Assembly (NCBI GenBank): GCA_017520545.1
Contig: JAFXFM010000021.1
Location: forward strand, 1 to 64,000
Length of the DNA stretch: 64,000 bases
Origin: Alistipes sp.
Lineage (GTDB): Bacteria; Bacteroidota; Bacteroidia; Bacteroidales; Rikenellaceae
Direction of reading: 5' to 3'
The notes below the pieces were generated by a model, which was not told the origin of the DNA, searched no databases, and was given only the letters and a program-made list of their open reading frames with translations. Within the stretch, counting starts at the first letter, position 1. Each line of letters opens with the position of its first letter. This document shows, piece after piece, positions 8,096 to 16,296 of the stretch. The position numbers were made by a program, and so were the translations under genes.

Positions 8096-8956
8096 ATGGC
8101 TCAAATAAGAAATAAGAATACAGAATACGAGCAATTTACCCGAAAGGTTTTTGCTGGGCTCTCTTCGCAAAAGAGTGTAAAAACGATAAAATTACAGCAC
8201 AATGTTAAGTTGTTGGGCAATTCTGGTACTCGTCATCAAATCGATGTTTACTGGGAATATGAGAAAGATGGACAACTTCACAAAGTTGCTATTGAGTGTA
8301 AAAATTACTCAAAGAATGTACCTATTGGCAAAGTGCGAGATTTTTATGGCGTAATCGATGATATAGATGGATTGCAGGGTATAATGATCACCAGAAAGGG
8401 ATTTCAAGATGGCGCAATGAAATATGCAGCAAGTAAAAATATTCACCTTAAAGAACTTCGAGCGCCCATCGGGGAAGAAAGTTTGGCGGGGCGTGTAATA
8501 ACAGATTTCCACATATCGATGCGTCGTTGCTTATACTTAGTTGATGAAGACTGGGCAAAACAACATGGATTTGATATTAAGCCTTATTTGCGTTGGTTGG
8601 ATATGATGAGTAGCGAACACAAAACCCAATGGGTAAACGCTTCTCACATTCCAATAGAACGCAAAAGTGATGATATATACAACTCCAAGAAGGAGATAAT
8701 TTCATCACATGAAGAGATAGAAGCTTCCATCCCAGACTCATTGGAGGAAGACTTTTCTCATACTATCCCATTTGAGGATGCCTATATTGAGTCAAAATAT
8801 TGGGGGGTCGTAAAAATCAAAGAGATTAAATATGAATATACGAATGAAACGCACCGTTCTGTAATGGATATTGATGCGAGGGATTTCATTGAAGCAATTC
8901 TAAAAGATGTCGAAAGCGGAGTGATTGAGTATGTGGAGAAAAGGTTTCTACGATAA
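8096..8956 (+). CDS. Mrr-like PD-(D/E)XK restriction endonuclease family protein
   Basis: The ATG at 8096 gives 286 residues; a TTG 18 bases upstream is possible but unneeded. The N-terminal 130 residues form a PD-(D/E)XK core: HQIDVYW supplies the Asp and VAIECKNY supplies the E-x-K, followed by VPIGKVRDFYGVIDDIDGLQ, a pattern typical of Mrr_cat domains. The C-terminal half is unassigned and may bind DNA. Mrr-type enzymes cleave foreign or modified DNA. It stands alone with no methyltransferase beside it, which suits a modification-dependent nuclease; that is inference. Confidence 0.8.
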   Translation: MAQIRNKNTEYEQFTRKVFAGLSSQKSVKTIKLQHNVKLLGNSGTRHQIDVYWEYEKDGQLHKVAIECKNYSKNVPIGKVRDFYGVIDDIDGLQGIMITRKGFQDGAMKYAASKNIHLKELRAPIGEESLAGRVITDFHISMRRCLYLVDEDWAKQHGFDIKPYLRWLDMMSSEHKTQWVNASHIPIERKSDDIYNSKKEIISSHEEIEASIPDSLEEDFSHTIPFEDAYIESKYWGVVKIKEIKYEYTNETHRSVMDIDARDFIEAILKDVESGVIEYVEKRFLR

Positions 8957-9507
8957 ACTATCAATGAGATATGACGTATTAATGACTTAGCCCTTCGGGG
9001 AGTGTCCGTGGCCGATACGGATTTTAGCAATCAGTCGGCGAAATGGAATTCGGTTGGTTGTGTGATGATGTGGTGGTATATGTATATAGAAGGATATATT
9101 TTTGTTTTTTGATATACTGAGGAAATAGGCCTCCTATATATGTTCCCTTTAATCCCATCTTATCCCAGCATCTCTTTGTTTTCTAAAAACAGATCAGACG
9201 CCGCAGGCGGATGCCCCCAATCCTTTTGTTTCTTTTTTGAATACCTTTTTTCTTTGCTTCAAAGAAAAAAGTATTAGTGTATGTATTACTGTCTTATACT
9301 ATATTCTTATACTCATTGTACATTTCAGCAAATCGATGTACAAGCAATTTGCTCAAAATGACACATCTTTTGCTCATATCAGCAAATTCTCAGAATCCTC
9401 CCTCCCCAGCCCTTTCAAACCTTTTCTCAAAACACCATCTACTCTTAAAGTGATAATCGATTATAAACTCGGTTGGGCATAACACCCAGCCATAAAAACA
9501 AAAAGGT
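8957..9507. other. Gap with hairpins, no gene
   Basis: The gap contains short hairpins: CCCTTCGGGG near 8992, CGCCGCAGGCG near 9199, and an 11-bp perfect inverted repeat at 9246-9256/9260-9270 (TTTTTTCTTTG and its complement). Just before the next gene is GGTTGGG..CCCAGCC (about 9472-9492). A short frame at 9237-9482 is Ser/Phe-rich and lacks features of a real protein. The 9246 hairpin may act as a terminator. Confidence 0.5.
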
Positions 9508-10182
9508 ATGAAAAAACTATTTTATGAGACAAAGGAGTGCCTTAAAGAGAAGGTAGAGAAAATTGAGAGCGAAATCCTTGCCCTCACAGACGATGGTAGG
9601 GCTTGCTGCGTATCCGATGATAAGGGTGCGTATCTTGCAAAACTTATTGAGGAGCGCAAGGATACTTTGGATGTGTTGTTTCAGGCGACACCCAATGAGA
9701 TTATGCGTATGGATAAACTGAATGACCAGTTGAAAGCTATCACACGACAGATGCACGAGCGCGTGGCGATTGTAAATGAGGATGCGGCAAAAATTTTCGT
9801 AGATGGCATCTTCGAGGTTGAGGGGCGTTTCAACTATAATCCCAATGCTGCCAATGCCATTTTACAGATGGAGAACGACGAGTATTTTGGCTCTGATTTT
9901 GTCAAGATTCACCAGGTTATCGATATGCTGTTTGATCAGGGATATCTCCCCATCAAATGCGCCGATTTCGTAAGAGCATCTGACCTTGTTAACGACTTTG
10001 ACAATGGCAATTGGGAGACTGCCTATGAGGATTGGCAACCACAGGCGGATAAGCTTAAGTACATCAATATCTGCTTCGCTATCCACAGCCTTAACACCTA
10101 CCACCCATATTCAATCCCTGACATCCTGCGAATGAATAACTTCGATATCACGCTGACTATCAAGAAGGTTGTGGCGATGTAA
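9508..10182 (+). CDS. Hypothetical protein, unknown family
   Basis: The 224-residue soluble protein starts with a helical, charged region with coiled-coil character (KECLKEKVEKIESEILAL; later LNDQLKAITRQMHERVAI), then a mixed alpha/beta part (KIFVDGIFEVEGRFNYN, SDLVNDFDNGNWETAYEDW). There is no signal peptide or TM segment and I do not recognise it. It is a monocistronic plus-strand gene convergent with the DUF6527 gene. Codon use is closer to the core than that of the neighbouring RT gene. Confidence 0.65.
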   Translation: MKKLFYETKECLKEKVEKIESEILALTDDGRACCVSDDKGAYLAKLIEERKDTLDVLFQATPNEIMRMDKLNDQLKAITRQMHERVAIVNEDAAKIFVDGIFEVEGRFNYNPNAANAILQMENDEYFGSDFVKIHQVIDMLFDQGYLPIKCADFVRASDLVNDFDNGNWETAYEDWQPQADKLKYINICFAIHSLNTYHPYSIPDILRMNNFDITLTIKKVVAM

Positions 10183-10286
10183 ACGAGTGAATTAGTTCCG
10201 TAATGAGTTGTGAATGAATGTCAGCAAACCGCACGGTTGGGGCACTATATCGCCTCGACCGTGCAAACTGAAATTATTACACACAA

Positions 10287-10310
10287 CAAAAAGGAGCGAT
10301 AAATCGCTCC
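10287..10310 (-). terminator. Terminator of the ThiF/DUF6527 operon
   Basis: On the minus strand an 8-bp palindromic stem (10310-10303 with 10300-10293) is followed by TTTTTGTTGTG. It lies 10 bases after the DUF6527 stop. Confidence 0.75.
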
Positions 10311-10319
10311 AATTTAATG

Positions 10320-10673
10320 TTAGTCCCAAAATTTATACCACTTTTTTCTCTTCTTTCTCTTTTTGTTTTTGCGAAGCTTTACTTGTCCTCTAATAGAAAC
10401 GTTGGAGCACCAATCAATCCGATTATTTCGGATGAAGTAGTGGGATTGGCACTCTTGTTCGTAATTGCCTATTGATGGAGTAAGTGTCACTTCTTCTCCA
10501 TTATATGATAGAGACCAAGCTCGTTTAGAGATGGGCGTTACAACCCTTTCTCCACATCCGCATGCACAGAGATGAGTGGCGGTGGCGTATTTCATTGAAA
10601 TGTATAGAAAACCTTCCTCTATTTCAATTGGAATGTATTCCACGAATACTGGTACTAGCTTATTCATCTTCAT
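10320..10673 (-). CDS. DUF6527 family protein of ThiF-associated systems
   Basis: The 117-residue protein carries a metal-binding-looking CACGCGERV motif, then SLSYNGEEVTLTPSIGNYE and CQSHYFIRNNRIDW, which together match DUF6527. The C-terminus is a very basic tail (KNKKRKKRKKWYKF). The gene overlaps the end of the ThiF gene by 14 bases, so they are translated from one message. DUF6527 genes are typically neighbours of E1-like ThiF and ubiquitin-like genes in predicted bacterial ubiquitin-like conjugation systems. Its precise role is not known. The gene looks complete, unlike its partner. Confidence 0.8.
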   Translation of the reverse strand: MKMNKLVPVFVEYIPIEIEEGFLYISMKYATATHLCACGCGERVVTPISKRAWSLSYNGEEVTLTPSIGNYEQECQSHYFIRNNRIDWCSNVSIRGQVKLRKNKKRKKRKKWYKFWD

Positions 10674-11487
10674 ATTTTTGATGTGCTATTTTATTACCAG
10701 CAACCGAGTAGACAGTATTTAAATATCCGTCAGAGTGTTCATGATAAACTCCAAGCATCTTCTTCCATTGGATAATAGACAAAGCTGCTGCGAGGGAATT
10801 TAATTCTGCAATTTGGATATTACTCTTATACATATCTTCTTCTGCATTGGCGACATCATCTCCATATGCATCTTTGAGATGATTGTAGTGCCCATGAAAC
10901 CCTACAGTTACTCGAACTAAGCCACTTAACCGATCGTTAGAGCACTCCAAGCCCATGCCAGAATCTATGAAGGATATATTGTGGTCTGCTAAATATGATG
11001 AAATAAAGTTTCTAGCAGAAGGGCTATCAACACATATAAACACCATGTTCATATCATCCATATCTGATATGTTATCCTTTGTTATTCTGAGACGATGTGG
11101 TATGACTCCAGTATGCATTCTGCTATAAATTTCACTAAAATAGTCAACTTTATAGGGCTGATGATTCAGTTGCTCTATGGAAGGTGCTCCTGGGGCGCGA
11201 AATGCGTTGTGTGTATTAAACACATCTTCGTCATATAGGTGGATTTCGGCTACCTCTGTTTTTGCCAAATAGTCAAGTAGATACCCACCTGTACCACCTA
11301 AGCCAATGATTGCAATTTTATGGCCACACAAACGCTCATTGATTCCAACAATGCCAGCTCTACTTGCATTGGTGTCATCGTAGCACAAAACAGATCCCCT
11401 AGAATGGACTATACCAGTTCCTCTAAGCTGTACAAACTGATGATTATCGTAGTTCTGCGCAGCTGCGGATATGGTATTGAAGTACAC
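10660..11487 (-). CDS. ThiF/E1-like adenylyltransferase, 5'-truncated
   Basis: The frame begins at a GTG (11487) just after an in-frame TAG and encodes 275 residues. The Rossmann ATP-binding core is intact (IAIIGLGGTGGYLLDYL, then IHLYDEDVFNTHNAFRAPG). Relatives in DUF6527 operons are usually longer, with an N-terminal E2-like or DUF6791-type domain before SRAGI; here only ~40 residues precede it. E1-like ThiF proteins adenylate the C-terminus of a ubiquitin-like protein. No Ubl, E2 or JAB gene is nearby. The truncation point coincides with that of the opposite RT gene, so the pair arose by a rearrangement. Activity is doubtful. Confidence 0.8.
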   Translation of the reverse strand: MYFNTISAAAQNYDNHQFVQLRGTGIVHSRGSVLCYDDTNASRAGIVGINERLCGHKIAIIGLGGTGGYLLDYLAKTEVAEIHLYDEDVFNTHNAFRAPGAPSIEQLNHQPYKVDYFSEIYSRMHTGVIPHRLRITKDNISDMDDMNMVFICVDSPSARNFISSYLADHNISFIDSGMGLECSNDRLSGLVRVTVGFHGHYNHLKDAYGDDVANAEEDMYKSNIQIAELNSLAAALSIIQWKKMLGVYHEHSDGYLNTVYSVAGNKIAHQKYEDE

Positions 11488-11570
11488 AGTTACTTTGTCT
11501 GACTAATATTTTAAGCCTTATATATAGAGATCATACAGATAAAATATACGAAAATATATCTGATTGTATT

Positions 11571-13748
11571 TTGCCTATTGGTCTGCCTTCTTCTGGGGTT
11601 ATAGCAAATTGGTTATTATCTGATTTTGATAAAGATATAAAAAATGTAACAGCACCTATATATTATGGGAGATATGTAGATGATATTTTCATTGTAATAT
11701 CGAATGTGGAAGAGCCGGATGGGCGCAATGTACTACAATGGCTATGTGATAGGTTTTTCTCGAAGGGGAATGTACTCAAAATTGACAATAGTCAAGGCAG
11801 AGATGTGTCTTTGAAATTAATGTCTCAGAGATGTAATAACTTGGAAATACAAAAAGATAAGCTTAAGTTGTTTTATTTTGATTCACATTGGTCATTAGCT
11901 TTATTAAATAAGTTCCAAGCGACAATCCAAGAAAATAGTAGTGCATTTTGGTTCCTTCCTAATGATGAAGATCTTAAAGATAGTCTTGATGATACATATG
12001 ATCTTCACTATAAAGACACGATTAATAAATTTAGAAGTATAGAATCTTGCAAGGTTAATAAGTACGGAGCTTCAGTGTTTCTTGCTAAACGATTAAAACT
12101 AGCAATACTTTCACCAGGTAACCATGACACAGATTTAGAATATGAAATTTTTAGATTCTTTAATGGGGAATCCATAATTTCTATGTATAGTATGTGGGAA
12201 AAGGTCTTTACATATTTTGCCATTACAAAAAACTATAATGCAATATTAAAACTACAACATAAAATAAACGCTGCTATAACCAAGATCAGTATTGATAGTA
12301 CATACAAATATAAAGAATCTCTAAATGTTGAAATTGGTGTAAATCAATATTTAGAAGGGCATCTAGAAAAATGCTTAATGATGGCGCAAACTTATGTTGT
12401 AAAAGATATTGTGTCATCCAATAATAAAGTGTTTATTAGGCATGGTAGCAAGATAATTAAGAAATCTTTATTAACAAGACATTATTTGCTTCCACTACCA
12501 ATATTGGCCTTCACTTCGCAATATATTGATAATGATATTGATATTGTAGACTTTCACATATCAGATATAACAGAAGGTATTGCAGATGATGTAATAAATC
12601 AATATTGGCGTATCCCTCGTCATGTCAGTATGCATGAGATATGCTGTTTGTATCTGCCAATTATATTGGCAGAGCGATATGAATCATCGTTTTATCAAGA
12701 TAATGAGAATAAATATTTTGAGAAGTGCTTATTCGTGTACAAGCAATTGAATCAAGAAAGTCTTGATAATATTGTATGTTTAGATAAATATAAAAATTAT
12801 AGTGAATCAAATAATAAAGAGCATAAACTAAAAATAAAATCTGAAGTTATCACAATAAATACTCCAGAATTATTCTCCACTTTAATTGTCGGAGTCTCCA
12901 ATGTAAACACCTCTGAAGATGATGTACATAAAGCAATTACTGATAAGTCCATAACATCTTCTGATAAACGTAAAAGGCATATTGACATATTAAATCAAGC
13001 AGAAAAGCTCAAAGTGGATATTTTACTACTCCCAGAAGTCTTTGTCCCTCTAAATTGGCTTTGTGCATACGCCGATGAATCTAAAAGGAAACAAAGAGCT
13101 ATGGTGTTTGGTGTAGAACACTTCACTATACATCAATGTTGTTATAATATTGCTGTTTCAATACTCCCTTTTGAATTTCATGGGAGGAGAGAGGCGTTTA
13201 TTGTTCCACGACTAAAAAACCACTATTCGCCAAATGAGGAGATGACAATACTAGGATATAGAAAACAAATACCAAGAAAGGACTATTCTATATATCATTT
13301 ATGCCAATGGAGAGGTGTACAATTTACAGTGTATAATTGTTACGAATTGACGGATATAGTGCATCGATGTATTTTCCGATCAGATTTAGATGTCCTATTC
13401 GCTGTTGAATATAATAAAGATGTAAATTATTTTAGTAATATATCTGAAAGTGTAAGTAGGGACCTGCATTGCTATTATGTTCAAGCGAATACTTCCTATT
13501 ATGGAGATTCAAGGGTTGTTGAACCTAGAGAAACATTATATCAGAATCCGGTAAGAGTCAAAGGTGGCGAGAATGATGTAATTATCAAGCATGTTCTTAA
13601 GATTGATCAACTCAGGCAGTTCCAAGAACAAACACATTTGCTACAATGCAAGAATAAAGAAAGAGGTGATAAGAATAATTTTAAGATGACTCCACCTGAT
13701 TATCAACATGACAAGGTTTGCAAAAGGGGACGTATTAAGAATGCTTAA
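11571..13748 (+). CDS. Reverse transcriptase-nitrilase fusion (UG/DRT type 1-like), 5'-truncated
   Basis: The first standard start is TTG at 11571 (725 residues), but the frame is open from 11481 and RT-like sequence (LSLIYRDHTDKIYENISD) continues into that upstream part. RT motif B is LPIGLPSSGVIAN and the catalytic motif C is YGRYVDD (Y35-D38). The fingers and motif A aspartate are missing. The C-terminus (from ~residue 440) is a nitrilase-like domain with a complete Glu-Lys-Cys triad: LLLPE (E489), LKNHYS (K549), YNCYE (C590). RT plus nitrilase is the plan of DRT type 1 (UG1-group) antiphage RTs. Without motif A the polymerase should be dead. Strongly AT-rich codons suggest recent transfer. 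Confidence 0.85.
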   Translation: MPIGLPSSGVIANWLLSDFDKDIKNVTAPIYYGRYVDDIFIVISNVEEPDGRNVLQWLCDRFFSKGNVLKIDNSQGRDVSLKLMSQRCNNLEIQKDKLKLFYFDSHWSLALLNKFQATIQENSSAFWFLPNDEDLKDSLDDTYDLHYKDTINKFRSIESCKVNKYGASVFLAKRLKLAILSPGNHDTDLEYEIFRFFNGESIISMYSMWEKVFTYFAITKNYNAILKLQHKINAAITKISIDSTYKYKESLNVEIGVNQYLEGHLEKCLMMAQTYVVKDIVSSNNKVFIRHGSKIIKKSLLTRHYLLPLPILAFTSQYIDNDIDIVDFHISDITEGIADDVINQYWRIPRHVSMHEICCLYLPIILAERYESSFYQDNENKYFEKCLFVYKQLNQESLDNIVCLDKYKNYSESNNKEHKLKIKSEVITINTPELFSTLIVGVSNVNTSEDDVHKAITDKSITSSDKRKRHIDILNQAEKLKVDILLLPEVFVPLNWLCAYADESKRKQRAMVFGVEHFTIHQCCYNIAVSILPFEFHGRREAFIVPRLKNHYSPNEEMTILGYRKQIPRKDYSIYHLCQWRGVQFTVYNCYELTDIVHRCIFRSDLDVLFAVEYNKDVNYFSNISESVSRDLHCYYVQANTSYYGDSRVVEPRETLYQNPVRVKGGENDVIIKHVLKIDQLRQFQEQTHLLQCKNKERGDKNNFKMTPPDYQHDKVCKRGRIKNA

Positions 13749-13758
13749 TGTGATTTTT

Positions 13759-13876
13759 AAGAGAGTGACTAAAAAGCCTTTAGTTTCTAAGGGATATTTT
13801 ATTCTGATCTCTATCTGAGAACGATTTTAAATATCCAATTCTCCAGAAGATAACATGACTTTTTAGCCACTCTCTT
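13759..13876. repeat. 118-bp element with 18-bp terminal inverted repeats
   Basis: AAGAGAGTGACTAAAAAG (13759-13776) is inverted at 13859-13876 with one mismatch and 82 bases between. The arms could make a long hairpin that terminates both the RT transcript and the facing integrase transcript. It could equally be a MITE-like element. No clear target-site duplication is seen. Confidence 0.65.
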
Positions 13877-13880
13877 AGTT

Positions 13881-15140
13881 TTATGCATCTGTTGAGGAAT
13901 CCTCTGCCTCGTTTTCTCCATTGAGGCTGAAGCTTGTGCCGCTGAGTTTTGCGGAGAGTTTATCCATCTCGTTGCTCACCGTTTGGTCGACGATGCGAGC
14001 GTAGATTTGCGTCGTGGCTAGTTTGGTATGGCCCAGCATCTTGCTGATGGATTCGATGGATACGCCATTGGCATAGGTTACGGTCGTTGCAAATGTGTGG
14101 CGTGCCAAGTGCGAGGTTACTCGTTTCTGGATGCCCAATGCGGCGGCTATCTCTTTGAGGTAGAGGTTGTATTTGGCGTTGCTCAACACGGGCAGGAGAT
14201 AGCCGTTAATGCGTGTTGGCTCGTACTTTTTCAGGATTGAAAGCGGTATGTCGAGCAACTTGACCTTTGATGCGACACCGGTCTTGACGCGGTGTGTTTC
14301 AATCCACATCGAGCCGTCGTCCGCCAAAACAAGGTTTTGTTCGGTCAGCGATGCAGTAGTCGAGTAGTCGAAACCCGTGAAACAGCAAAACACAAAGACA
14401 TCGCGTGCCTTCTCCAATCGCTTCTTCGTTGGTTTATAGTTGAGTATCAGCTCCAATTCGTGGCGAGTCAGGTAGCCTCTATCCTTCTTGACCTTCTTCA
14501 ATCGCACATCGCAAAATGGGTCTTTCGCCATCAGTCCGCTCTTGAAACACATCGTGGTAATGCGCTTTAAGATACGCATCAACTTCTCGGCGGAGTTGGC
14601 TTGCAGGTGGTAATCGACCTTCAAATAGGCCTCAAAGTCGAGCACAAAATCTCTATCGACCAGCGATACGGGGATATCCGGCCTATTGCGTTTCACTCGC
14701 AGGAACTCTTCCAGACGACGAAATGTCAAGTCGAATTTGTTGAATGTCGATTGCGTAATATCCACGCCGATAAGATTCTCTTGCCTATCGTTGAACTCGG
14801 CGAATACCGAAAGTAGCGTCTTGCTGGGTGCTTTCACGCCGAGAAACTCATCACGCACCATATGAGCCGTTACAGCTTCGCTCTGCTCGCATAGGCGATA
14901 ATATATGGTATTGATGCGTGTAACGACACTGTCGAGGTAACGGTTGGCTTGTAGGGCTTCGTGGCTATGCCCGATGGCTCGACCACTCTTGGGGTCCCAG
15001 ATTTTCTCCGATACACGGATTTTAAGGCTGAAACGAGCCTTTGTGCCGTTGATTGTAATGCGAACATAGATTGGGAGCATCTTCGCCTCGTCGCTTGCCT
15101 CCCACTTTGCATAGAATAGGATTCTGAATGTACTTTTCAT
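13881..15140 (-). CDS. Tyrosine recombinase/integrase, Bacteroidetes type
   Basis: The ATG at 15140 gives 419 residues; the longer frame from 15221 adds a non-homologous tail. An Arm-DNA-binding beta region (MKSTFRILFYAKW) is followed by a SAM-like core-binding domain and a catalytic domain. HLARHTFATT supplies His and Arg II, LGHTKLATTQIYARI supplies the second His and the Tyr nucleophile. The usual first arginine (TGLR) is replaced: the sequence is TGFDYSTTASLT. That loss is known for IntDOT-like Bacteroidetes integrases. It likely moved part of the 2-15 kb accessory region, but no matching att repeats were found for it. Confidence 0.9.
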   Translation of the reverse strand: MKSTFRILFYAKWEASDEAKMLPIYVRITINGTKARFSLKIRVSEKIWDPKSGRAIGHSHEALQANRYLDSVVTRINTIYYRLCEQSEAVTAHMVRDEFLGVKAPSKTLLSVFAEFNDRQENLIGVDITQSTFNKFDLTFRRLEEFLRVKRNRPDIPVSLVDRDFVLDFEAYLKVDYHLQANSAEKLMRILKRITTMCFKSGLMAKDPFCDVRLKKVKKDRGYLTRHELELILNYKPTKKRLEKARDVFVFCCFTGFDYSTTASLTEQNLVLADDGSMWIETHRVKTGVASKVKLLDIPLSILKKYEPTRINGYLLPVLSNAKYNLYLKEIAAALGIQKRVTSHLARHTFATTVTYANGVSIESISKMLGHTKLATTQIYARIVDQTVSNEMDKLSAKLSGTSFSLNGENEAEDSSTDA

Positions 15141-15220
15141 CTGACTGTTTTTTAATAAAGCGTAGGCAACTGCCAGTTGAGAAGTTTGCAAGAAGTTGAT
15201 TTTTCTGCCCCAAATTATCA

Positions 15221-15284
15221 AAGTGTCCCCTCATTTAGGAGTAAGTGTCCCTTATTTTCACGGTAGATATTCGGAGGGACACTT
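15221..15284. repeat. AAGTGTCCC repeats upstream of the integrase
   Basis: AAGTGTCCC occurs at 15221-15229 and 15243-15251, and inverted (GGGACACTT) at 15276-15284. They lie 80-145 bases upstream of the integrase ATG, so they may be arm-type binding sites for the integrase or its excision factor, or an operator. Confidence 0.55.
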
Positions 15285-15337
15285 CGAGGTTCGGGCTATG
15301 TCGGGTAGGGCTCCACAAAGGCGGAGGAGTAATCTCC

Positions 15338-15961
15338 CTATATATTCACGCCGTCAATCTCCCTCTGCAAGATATCAAGAAACTTCGCGGCGTGAGCACC
15401 GTCCATCTGGGTATGGTGGAATTGGAACGATACGGTCAGCGTTGTCTTAAACAACCCTCGCTTGTATCTGCCCCAAATCATAAACGGATTATTGAAAACG
15501 CCGCTATACATCCCTACTGCACCATCAATTTCGTACTGTGCTAATGCTGAGGTGCCGATAACCATACTCTCCGCTGAGAGGTCGTGGTCGATACAACTCT
15601 CCGCCACTTGCTTCGTTAGGCGCAGATAGTCGCTGTTGAACTGCTCCAAATCATCACTATAAGGCAGGTCGCACGAACTCACCTCGCCCGTTGTGTTGGC
15701 AACAATAGTGTTTACGGCAATGGTGTCGTACTGCATCAACTTTTCGCCCACGGGGAGCATATAGAACTCCTTGACCTGCACGGCAGCACGACCAATACAG
15801 TAACACATCAACATATTGAATTTCAGACCACGCTTGCGGCTAATTCTCACGAGGCGTGATACATCGAGCGTCTTGAAAAATGTAACCATCGGCATCGGTG
15901 CCTGCATCCACATCTCAAAGGCGTATGCACGAGTTGTCTGCTGGGGATTTATCTCTCTCAT
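15338..15961 (-). CDS. Chloramphenicol acetyltransferase-like (CatA family) O-acetyltransferase
   Basis: The ATG at 15961 gives 207 residues. The longer frame from 16063 runs through the promoter and is rejected. The CAT fold motifs are present: the catalytic FQFHHTQMDGAHAAKFLD near the C-terminus and the YSGVFNNPFMIWGRYKRG strand. It transfers acetyl from acetyl-CoA to a hydroxyl group. Whether chloramphenicol is a substrate cannot be judged; many chromosomal Bacteroidetes members are not known to give resistance. It is monocistronic with its own promoter and lies beside the old tRNA-Gly site. Confidence 0.85.
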   Translation of the reverse strand: MREINPQQTTRAYAFEMWMQAPMPMVTFFKTLDVSRLVRISRKRGLKFNMLMCYCIGRAAVQVKEFYMLPVGEKLMQYDTIAVNTIVANTTGEVSSCDLPYSDDLEQFNSDYLRLTKQVAESCIDHDLSAESMVIGTSALAQYEIDGAVGMYSGVFNNPFMIWGRYKRGLFKTTLTVSFQFHHTQMDGAHAAKFLDILQREIDGVNI

Positions 15962-15987
15962 AGCGGTAATTTTTTGATAAAGAGTCG

Positions 15988-16020
15988 CAAAGGTATTAAT
16001 TTCTTTGCAAAGTCCGCAAA
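15988..16020 (-). promoter_or_regulatory. Promoter of the CatA-like gene
   Basis: On the minus strand, TTTG (16020-16017) is followed after 21 bases by TACCTTTG (15995-15988), close to the TTTG-N19-TAnnTTTG consensus. It lies 27 bases before the ATG. Confidence 0.7.
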
Positions 16021-16061
16021 AGGCTGGGTTGTATATACTTTTATTCGTTGGCAAACCACAC

Positions 16062-16087
16062 AAAAAAAGGATAGCTGTCTGCTATCC
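16062..16087 (-). terminator. Original terminator of tRNA-Gly, now separated from it
   Basis: On the minus strand a 7-bp stem (16087-16081 with 16075-16069) is followed by seven T. It sits 9 bases past the left attachment repeat, exactly where the tRNA-Gly terminator would have been before the island inserted. Confidence 0.8.
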
Positions 16088-16095
16088 TTCGTGCG

Positions 16096-16123
16096 TTGAG
16101 CGGAAAACGAGACTCGAACTCGC
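16096..16123. repeat. Left attachment repeat (attL), 28 bp
   Basis: These 28 bases are identical to 27129-27156 in the tRNA-Gly gene. They correspond to the 3' acceptor strand and T arm of the tRNA. Only this 3' fragment remains here; the rest of the tRNA is 11 kb away. The match ends abruptly on both sides. Confidence 0.93.
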
Positions 16124-16296
16124 CCTTAAACCCACTATAAATCAAGTAGTTATGATTGTCTCAAATGATTGTATTGCAAAATTACATATCCTCTTTTTAA
16201 TAAGCAAATAAAAGCATTAAAAAATCAATTAAATCATTCAAAATCATATCAATAAAGCATATAGAAATCTATAAAAATCAATTCATTTTTATTTTT

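Noticed and set aside
9237..9482. Plus-strand 81-codon frame
   Set aside because: It starts inside a hairpin and is Ser/Phe-rich with no domain.
11460..11600. A phase-variable inversion site
   Set aside because: No inverted repeat pair flanking the junction was found within the window, so inversion is only listed as an alternative.
11481..13748. Group II intron or retron RT
   Set aside because: There is no maturase/X domain, no intron RNA and no retron-like msr/msd upstream; the C-terminal nitrilase domain points to the UG/DRT group.
16085..16130. A second tRNA-Gly gene
   Set aside because: Only the 3' acceptor and T arm are present; the sequence diverges after 28 bases, as expected for an attachment site.
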